From Allobosea sp. 47.2.35 (lineage in GTDB: Bacteria > Pseudomonadota > Alphaproteobacteria > Rhizobiales > Beijerinckiaceae), in the NCBI RefSeq assembly GCF_024655635.1, contig NZ_JANLGI010000003.1:248001-312000 (forward strand): a stretch of DNA of 64,000 bases. The letters run 5' to 3'. Made by a program: the position numbers and the translations under genes. This document shows positions 59,620-64,000 of this stretch, one piece after another. The notes under the pieces were generated by a model that was not told where the DNA came from, did not search any database, and saw only the letters and a list, made by a program, of their open reading frames with translations. Within the stretch, counting starts at the first letter, position 1. The number at the start of each line of letters is the position of its first letter.

Positions 59620-60606
59620 TCAGTTGCCGGTCACCTGGCGCCACTTCTCGATCAAGGTCTTGGTACCGCCGAGCTCCTCGACGGACTTGAGCTTGACCAG
59701 GGTCAGTTCGGAGAGCGGCTTCACATCGCCCGGCGCGGCGACGTCCTTGCGCACCGAGCGGCGGCCGGCTTCCTTGACCAGCGCCTCCTGCGTCTTCTTC
59801 GACAGGGCCCAGTCGATGAAGCGCTTCGCCGGCTCCGGATTGGGCGCGCCCTTCAGCATCGCCACGCCGTCGGGCGAGGTCGTCGTGCCGTCCTCGATAT
59901 AGGAGATCTTCACCGGCGCGCCGCCGGCGACATATTCGAGCGCGTTGTCCTCGAGCGTCAGGCCGAGCGGCGCCTCGCCATCTGCGACGAAGCGCGGCAC
60001 GGCGCCGGAGCTGTCGGAGAAGACGAAATTCTTGGCGAGCTTGCCATAATTCTCCCAGCCCTTGTCGCCGCCGGCGGTCAGAACCGTCGTCATCTGCTGG
60101 AAGGCGGAGCCGGAATTGTCGACGCGGGCCGAGGCGACCTTGCCCTTCCATTTCGGGTCGGAGAGCGCAGCCCAGGTCTTCGGGATATCGGCTTCCTTGA
60201 CCATGCGGTTATTGACCATCAGCACGTAGATGACGGTCGTGTAGGGCGTCCAGGCCGGGTTGCTGACGAAGCGCTCGTCGATGGCGCCCTGGTCCTTCGG
60301 CGCGTAGGGCGCGAGCAGGTCGGCGTTCTCGCCCAGCAGCGAGCCGGTGACGCTCCAGATCACGTCGGCTTTCGGCGCGGCGGCCTCGGCACGGGCACGG
60401 CGGAAGACATCGCCGGAACCGAGCTGCACGACCTCGGCCTTGATTCCGGTCTCCGCCTCGAAAAGCGGAATCATCTTCTGCACGATCGAGGATTTGTGGG
60501 CGGTGTAGAGCACGACCTTGTTGTCGGCAGCGTGGGCCGCTCCGGCGACACCCAGAAGCCCCGCGGCCAGCAGGATGCGCCCGACCCAGATGTTACGTGA
60601 CGTCAT
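59620..60606 (-). CDS. ABC transporter periplasmic binding protein, ferric (FbpA/AfuA-like)
   Basis: A 328-residue periplasmic protein. The signal peptide ends near AAHAA (residues 22-27). The mature protein starts NKVVLYTAHKSSIVQKMIPLFEAETGIKAEVVQLGSGDVF, the type used by ferric iron-binding proteins; later NSGSAFQQMTT and FVFSDSSGAVPRFVADGEAPLGLTLEDNA follow the family pattern. Tyrosine ligands expected for Fe(III) cannot be placed with certainty; 2-aminoethylphosphonate binders look similar. It is divergent from the ATPase and permease genes over 111 bp, an uncommon split of the operon. Ribosome site GAGAGGA precedes ATG 60606. Confidence 0.82.
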   Translation of the reverse strand: MTSRNIWVGRILLAAGLLGVAGAAHAADNKVVLYTAHKSSIVQKMIPLFEAETGIKAEVVQLGSGDVFRRARAEAAAPKADVIWSVTGSLLGENADLLAPYAPKDQGAIDERFVSNPAWTPYTTVIYVLMVNNRMVKEADIPKTWAALSDPKWKGKVASARVDNSGSAFQQMTTVLTAGGDKGWENYGKLAKNFVFSDSSGAVPRFVADGEAPLGLTLEDNALEYVAGGAPVKISYIEDGTTTSPDGVAMLKGAPNPEPAKRFIDWALSKKTQEALVKEAGRRSVRKDVAAPGDVKPLSELTLVKLKSVEELGGTKTLIEKWRQVTGN

Positions 60607-60717
60607 GATGTTCAAGGTCCTCTCCCAGGGCGTCGATCTGTGCCGACGGTAATGAGCCATCTTGCCGTCCAATCGCGGCCATGCGCAACTAGAGGAAAGG
60701 GGAGATTCTTTGCCGGC

Positions 60718-61761
60718 ATGGCTTATTTGAACGTCGAAGGCGCGATCAAGCGCTACGGGGCTACGACGGCATTGAACGGCGTGTCCTTTTCCGTCGCCCA
60801 AGGGGAGTTCTTCACGCTGCTCGGCCCGTCCGGCTGCGGCAAGACGACCTTGCTGCGATCGATCGCGGGCTTCTCGCAATTGTCGGAGGGCAAGGTCTCG
60901 CTCGACGGCACCGATCTGCTGGCTGTGCCGCCGCACAGGCGCGATATCGGCATGGTCTTCCAGGATTACGCGATCTTCCCGCATCTGACCGTCGCCGAGA
61001 ATGTCGCCTTCGGCCTCAAGGCGCGCAAGGTCGCCGCCTCCGAGATCCGCGACCGCGTCGCCGAGGCGCTGGCGACCGTCCGCCTCTCCGCACTGTCCGA
61101 GCGCTTGCCGGCTGCGCTCTCGGGTGGCCAGCAGCAGCGCATCGGCATCGCCCGGGCGATGGTGGTGAAGCCGCGCCTGCTGCTGATGGACGAGCCGCTC
61201 TCCAATCTCGACGCCAAGCTCCGGCTCGACCTGCGCGACGAGATCCGCGACATCCAGCGGACGATCGGCATCGCCGCGATCTACGTCACCCATGATCAGG
61301 AGGAGGCGCTCGCCATTTCCGACCGGATCTGCGTGATGGATGGCGGCTCGATCGAGCAGATCGGTACGCCGCAGCAGATTTACGGCCAGCCGGCGACGCG
61401 CTTCGTCGCCTCCTTCGTCGGAACCATGAACTTGCTCAAGCCCGCCACTTTCGGGCTGCCGGATGTGCCGGGCGTAGCGCAATGGGCCCTGCGGCCGGAG
61501 CGCCTGCGCCTCGCCGAGGCAGGAGATGCCGAGCACGGCGCCTCCGCCATCACCGGCCTCGTCGAGCATTTCACCTATCTCGGCCGCGAGGCCCATCTCA
61601 CGGTGAAGGCGCTGGGGCACCGGCTCGTCGCGCAGATCGCCGCCCCTCCCCCGGATCTCGTCATCGAGGCAGGACGTGAGATCAGGCTCGGCTTCGACCG
61701 GGCTGATCTGCACGCTTTCGACGCCGCAGGCCGGCGTCTCCAGACGGAGCTTGCGGCATGA
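60718..61761 (+). CDS. ABC transporter ATPase, ferric (FbpC-like)
   Basis: ATPase of 347 residues. Walker A is LLGPSGCGKTTLL (residues 36-43 core), signature LSGGQQQRIGIARAM, Walker B LLLMDEPLSNLDAKLR, and a C-terminal TOBE domain (about 265-345) starting WALRPERLRLAEAG. The short C-terminal regulatory part is like that of FbpC/PotA. ATG 60718 is chosen as the first start at the homologous part. The stop overlaps the permease ATG by 4 bases. It energises the two-domain permease encoded next. Confidence 0.88.
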   Translation: MAYLNVEGAIKRYGATTALNGVSFSVAQGEFFTLLGPSGCGKTTLLRSIAGFSQLSEGKVSLDGTDLLAVPPHRRDIGMVFQDYAIFPHLTVAENVAFGLKARKVAASEIRDRVAEALATVRLSALSERLPAALSGGQQQRIGIARAMVVKPRLLLMDEPLSNLDAKLRLDLRDEIRDIQRTIGIAAIYVTHDQEEALAISDRICVMDGGSIEQIGTPQQIYGQPATRFVASFVGTMNLLKPATFGLPDVPGVAQWALRPERLRLAEAGDAEHGASAITGLVEHFTYLGREAHLTVKALGHRLVAQIAAPPPDLVIEAGREIRLGFDRADLHAFDAAGRRLQTELAA

Positions 61762-63431
61762 GCGCGGTCGCCGCCCCGGCAAGGCGCATCGGCTGGCGCC
61801 CGGATTTCTGGACGCTCGTCGCGGTCGGAGCCTGGGCGATCCTGATCGTGCTGCTGCTCATCCCGCTCGGCCTCGTGCTGGTCTCCAGCTTCCGCGACGA
61901 GAGCGGTGCGCTGACCCTGGCAAACTGGCAGCGGCTGTTCACCAGCACGCGCTACTTCAACGCGCTCATCAACACGCTGATCGTCGGCTTCGGCGGGCTG
62001 GCCGGCGCGCTGCTGCTCGGCTCGGTCATGGCGTTCTGTATGGCGCGCCTCCGGATCAAGGGCGGCCGCTTCGTCTCGATGATGGCGATCCTCGCGTTGG
62101 TCTCGCCGCCCTTCATCGGCGCCTATTCCTGGATCGTGCTGTTCGGCTCGGGCGGTATCGTCCGGCAGACCCTGATGAGCTGGGGCATCTTCATGCCGCC
62201 GATCTACGGCGTCTGGGGCATCCTCATCGTCTTCGCCTTCAAGTTCTACCCTTATGTCTACCTGCTGACCTCGGGCGCGCTTGCCAACATCAACCGCTCG
62301 CTGGAGGAAGCAGCGGAGAATCTCGGGCTGACGCCGTTCCAGCGCGTGCTGAAGATCTCGTTCCCGCTGGTCCTGCCGGCGCTCTCGGCCGGTGGCCTGC
62401 TGGCGCTGATCCATGCGATCGCCGATTTCGGCACGCCGCGCCTGCTCGGACGCGGCTTCAACGTGCTCGCGACCGAAGCCTACACCGCCTATTCCGCCGA
62501 GATCGGCTCCAATCTCGGCATGGCGACGACGCTGAGCCTCGTGCTGATCCTGATGTCGATGATCTTCGTCTTCATCCAGCGCTACATGTCGCGGCGCAAC
62601 GTCTATCACAGCAACCTGATCAACCGGCCGGAGAAGATCCAGCTCAGTGGCTTCGCCAATGTCGCCGCCCATGCTGCCGTCTATTTCATCGCTCTGGGCG
62701 GCGCGATGCCGGCGATCATCGCCGCGATCTACTCGGTCAGGAAGACGAACGGCCCGGTGTTCCAGCCCGGCTTCGGCCTCGAAAGCTACAGCCGCATCAT
62801 CGCCACGCTGGGCGATGTCGTGCGCAACTCGCTCGTCTTCTCCGGCGTCTCGGTGCTGCTGATCGTCGTCATCGGCACGCTGATCGGCTGCCTCGTCGCC
62901 AGGCGCAACACCGCGCAGAGCTCGCTGCTCGATGCGACCCTGATGGTGCCCTATGTCATGCCGGGCATCGTCGTCGGCGTCGCCTTCATCGCGGCCTTCA
63001 ACACGCCTCCGCTGGTGATGACCGGCACGGCCGCGATCATCATCCTCTCCGTCTTCATCCGCCGCCTGCCTTATGCGGTGCGATCCTCGGCGGCGGCGCT
63101 GCGGCAGGTCGGGCCGAGCATGGAGGAAGCGGCGATCTCGCTCGGCTACAGCCCGGTCCAGGCCTTCATGAAGGTCACGATCCCGCTGATCCTGCCGGGC
63201 ATCGTCGCCGGCGCGATGCTGTCCTTCGTGACCGCGGTCAACGAGCTCTCGTCGTCGCTCGTGCTCTATGTCGGCGGGACGATCACGATGCCGGTCAAGA
63301 TCTACATCGCGATCAACGACGGCGATTACGGCACGGCCGCGTCGCTCTCGACGATCCTGCTCGTGCTCAGCGGCACCGCGATCTACCTGGCCTTCCGCCT
63401 GCTGGGCCGCGACGAACGCGCGTTGCTCTAG
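61758..63431 (+). CDS. ABC transporter permease, ferric (FbpB-like, two-domain)
   Basis: Permease of 557 residues made of two fused BPD_transp_1 domains, each with the EAA loop: residues about 175-200 (LEEAAENLGLTPFQRVLKISFPLVLPAL) and about 450-475 (MEEAAISLGYSPVQAFMKVTIPLILPGI). About twelve hydrophobic helices are visible. Duplicated permeases are characteristic of FbpB/AfuB ferric importers and of some phosphonate importers. Start overlaps the ATPase stop. With the divergent binding protein it forms a complete importer. Confidence 0.9.
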   Translation: MSAVAAPARRIGWRPDFWTLVAVGAWAILIVLLLIPLGLVLVSSFRDESGALTLANWQRLFTSTRYFNALINTLIVGFGGLAGALLLGSVMAFCMARLRIKGGRFVSMMAILALVSPPFIGAYSWIVLFGSGGIVRQTLMSWGIFMPPIYGVWGILIVFAFKFYPYVYLLTSGALANINRSLEEAAENLGLTPFQRVLKISFPLVLPALSAGGLLALIHAIADFGTPRLLGRGFNVLATEAYTAYSAEIGSNLGMATTLSLVLILMSMIFVFIQRYMSRRNVYHSNLINRPEKIQLSGFANVAAHAAVYFIALGGAMPAIIAAIYSVRKTNGPVFQPGFGLESYSRIIATLGDVVRNSLVFSGVSVLLIVVIGTLIGCLVARRNTAQSSLLDATLMVPYVMPGIVVGVAFIAAFNTPPLVMTGTAAIIILSVFIRRLPYAVRSSAAALRQVGPSMEEAAISLGYSPVQAFMKVTIPLILPGIVAGAMLSFVTAVNELSSSLVLYVGGTITMPVKIYIAINDGDYGTAASLSTILLVLSGTAIYLAFRLLGRDERALL

Positions 63432-63489
63432 GCGCGATCTGCAACGCGGCCCGTCGCATCCTCGAGGGAATGATCAGAGGAGCCGCTTG

Positions 63490-63705
63490 CTATTCCGGGT
63501 AGATCGCTCCGCCGGAGCGTTCCACCCGTCTGTCCTGATCCCGTTTCCAGTCGCGGTCTGCCGTCATCAGGCAGTTCGCGTAGCCATCCGTTCCGCGGAC
63601 GAAGCCATAGCTGTCGCAATTGGCTTCGTCTTGCGAGCGACGATCGCTCTGGCCGGCGCAGCCGGCAGAGAGCAATGCAAGTGTGAGAGCGATTGTTTTC
63701 CGCAT
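63490..63705 (-). CDS. Small lipoprotein, function unknown
   Basis: A 71-residue lipoprotein: the signal TIALTLALLSAGC gives Cys16 as the lipidated residue. The mature part is CDSYGFVRGTDGYANCLMTADRDW, with two cysteines spaced by a GF-x-GT-x-YA-x-C motif seen in many small alphaproteobacterial lipoproteins. The C-terminus is charged. It lies between the permease and the tRNA gene and faces leftward. I do not know the family name. Confidence 0.72.
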   Translation of the reverse strand: MRKTIALTLALLSAGCAGQSDRRSQDEANCDSYGFVRGTDGYANCLMTADRDWKRDQDRRVERSGGAIYPE

Positions 63706-63845
63706 GCCGGGGAGGCTGGTCCGTCAGGCTGGCGAAAACGTGACCGCCTCTGGTCTGGAGGGAGGCAAGCCCGGGTAGCTGCTTGCTTGGCAGTTTCGGA
63801 ACAGCCAAGGCGGATGCTGTTCCAGCTTCATTACAGGAGGAAAAA

Positions 63846-63922
63846 TGGCGAGCCCGGCAGGATTCGAACCTGCGACCAGCAGCTTAGAAGGCTGCTGCTC
63901 TATCCATCTGAGCTACGGGCCC
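63846..63922 (-). tRNA. tRNA-Arg, anticodon TCT
   Basis: 77-nt gene including an encoded CCA. Acceptor stem GGGCCCG pairs with CGGGCTC (one G-T pair), D-arm GCTC/GAGC, anticodon arm GCAGC-CTTCTAA-GCTGC giving anticodon TCT, T-arm GCAGG-TTCGAAT-CCTGC, discriminator G. It reads AGA codons, rare in this high-GC genome. No clear T-run terminator follows. Confidence 0.97.
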
Positions 63923-63953
63923 GAAAGCGAGGGAGCGCCCCCGCCTGTCGGCT

Positions 63954-64000
63954 TCAATGCGTCCACTGACCGACGCGCGTGAACTTGAAATTGTCGGAAT
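63954..64000 (-). CDS. C-terminal end of an unidentified protein, cut by the window
   Basis: The last minus-strand frame ends SDNFKFTRVGQWTH before a TGA at 63954-63956. The composition looks like real protein rather than noise, and the frame remains open to the window edge. Only 15 codons are visible, so this is tentative. It would lie 31 bp upstream of the tRNA gene on the same strand. Confidence 0.35.
   Translation of the reverse strand, partial: SDNFKFTRVGQWTH

Noticed and set aside
63798..63823. Hairpin GGAACAGC/GCTGTTCC downstream of tRNA-Arg as a terminator
   Set aside because: The stem is real, but there is no T-run on the minus strand after it, so terminator function is not supported.

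Overview
The window is high-GC chromosomal DNA from an alphaproteobacterium, most likely a Hyphomicrobiales (Rhizobiales) member close to Bosea or Methylobacterium. The evidence is the gene content: an ATP12 homologue, MotE and a DUF6468-like protein next to fliM, a one-cysteine DksA, a DUF6867-like protein in a liv operon, a perfect CtrA box, and dispersed palindromes of the kind common in that order. Coding density is high, most operons use 1-4 base stop/start overlaps, and I see no insertion sequence, prophage, integrase, CRISPR array or rRNA. The genus is inference.

Layout. 1-2.7 kb: end of a two-subunit aconitase-X dehydratase, a flavin reductase and a cupin. 3.0-8.7 kb: a complete branched-chain amino acid ABC importer (livH-livM-livG-livF, a small membrane protein, then livJ and a terminator). 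8.7-16.3 kb: housekeeping and catabolic genes (RBBP9-like hydrolase, purB, rpe, GST, BASS-type transporter, DadA-like oxidase, M19 dipeptidase) separated by three related palindromic repeats. 16.4-17.2 kb: a small HTH gene plus a stand-alone Clp-N protein behind two identical-arm palindromic operators. 17.3-25 kb: trmJ, a haem-receptor-like TonB protein, a Tat-exported amine oxidase, a MarR-GNAT fusion with its operator, murI and rpsD. 25-26.7 kb: small exported or membrane proteins. 26.9-32.6 kb: a P1 peptidase, a polytopic chemoreceptor, ATP12 and pccB. 32.6-38.2 kb: an HxlR-KAS II operon and a CecR-type exporter operon, each with a palindromic operator. 38.3-43.5 kb: an MBOAT/SGNH O-acetylation pair, dksA, a GFA protein and an HlyD pair.

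43.9-54.7 kb is the flagellar block: flgF-flgG-flgA-flgH leftward and fliL-fliM-DUF6468-motE rightward from one 286-bp divergent control region, followed by an unusual AMIN-like/TPR exported protein. That control region reads, in order, as a sigma-54 promoter, an IHF-type site, two ftr-like (FlbD-type) palindromes and a CtrA box. This is the Caulobacter-type class II/class III flagellar logic packed into about 150 bp.

54.8-57.7 kb: a lipid/glycan operon (LAB_N protein, GT2, ArnT-like). 57.9-63.4 kb: two small proteins, a PP2C-like phosphatase beside a ferric-type substrate-binding protein, and the divergent ATPase and permease. The window closes with a small lipoprotein, tRNA-Arg(TCT) and the C-terminus of an unidentified gene.

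Most functional assignments rest on family motifs read by eye. Regulatory sites are motif matches without experimental or comparative support.
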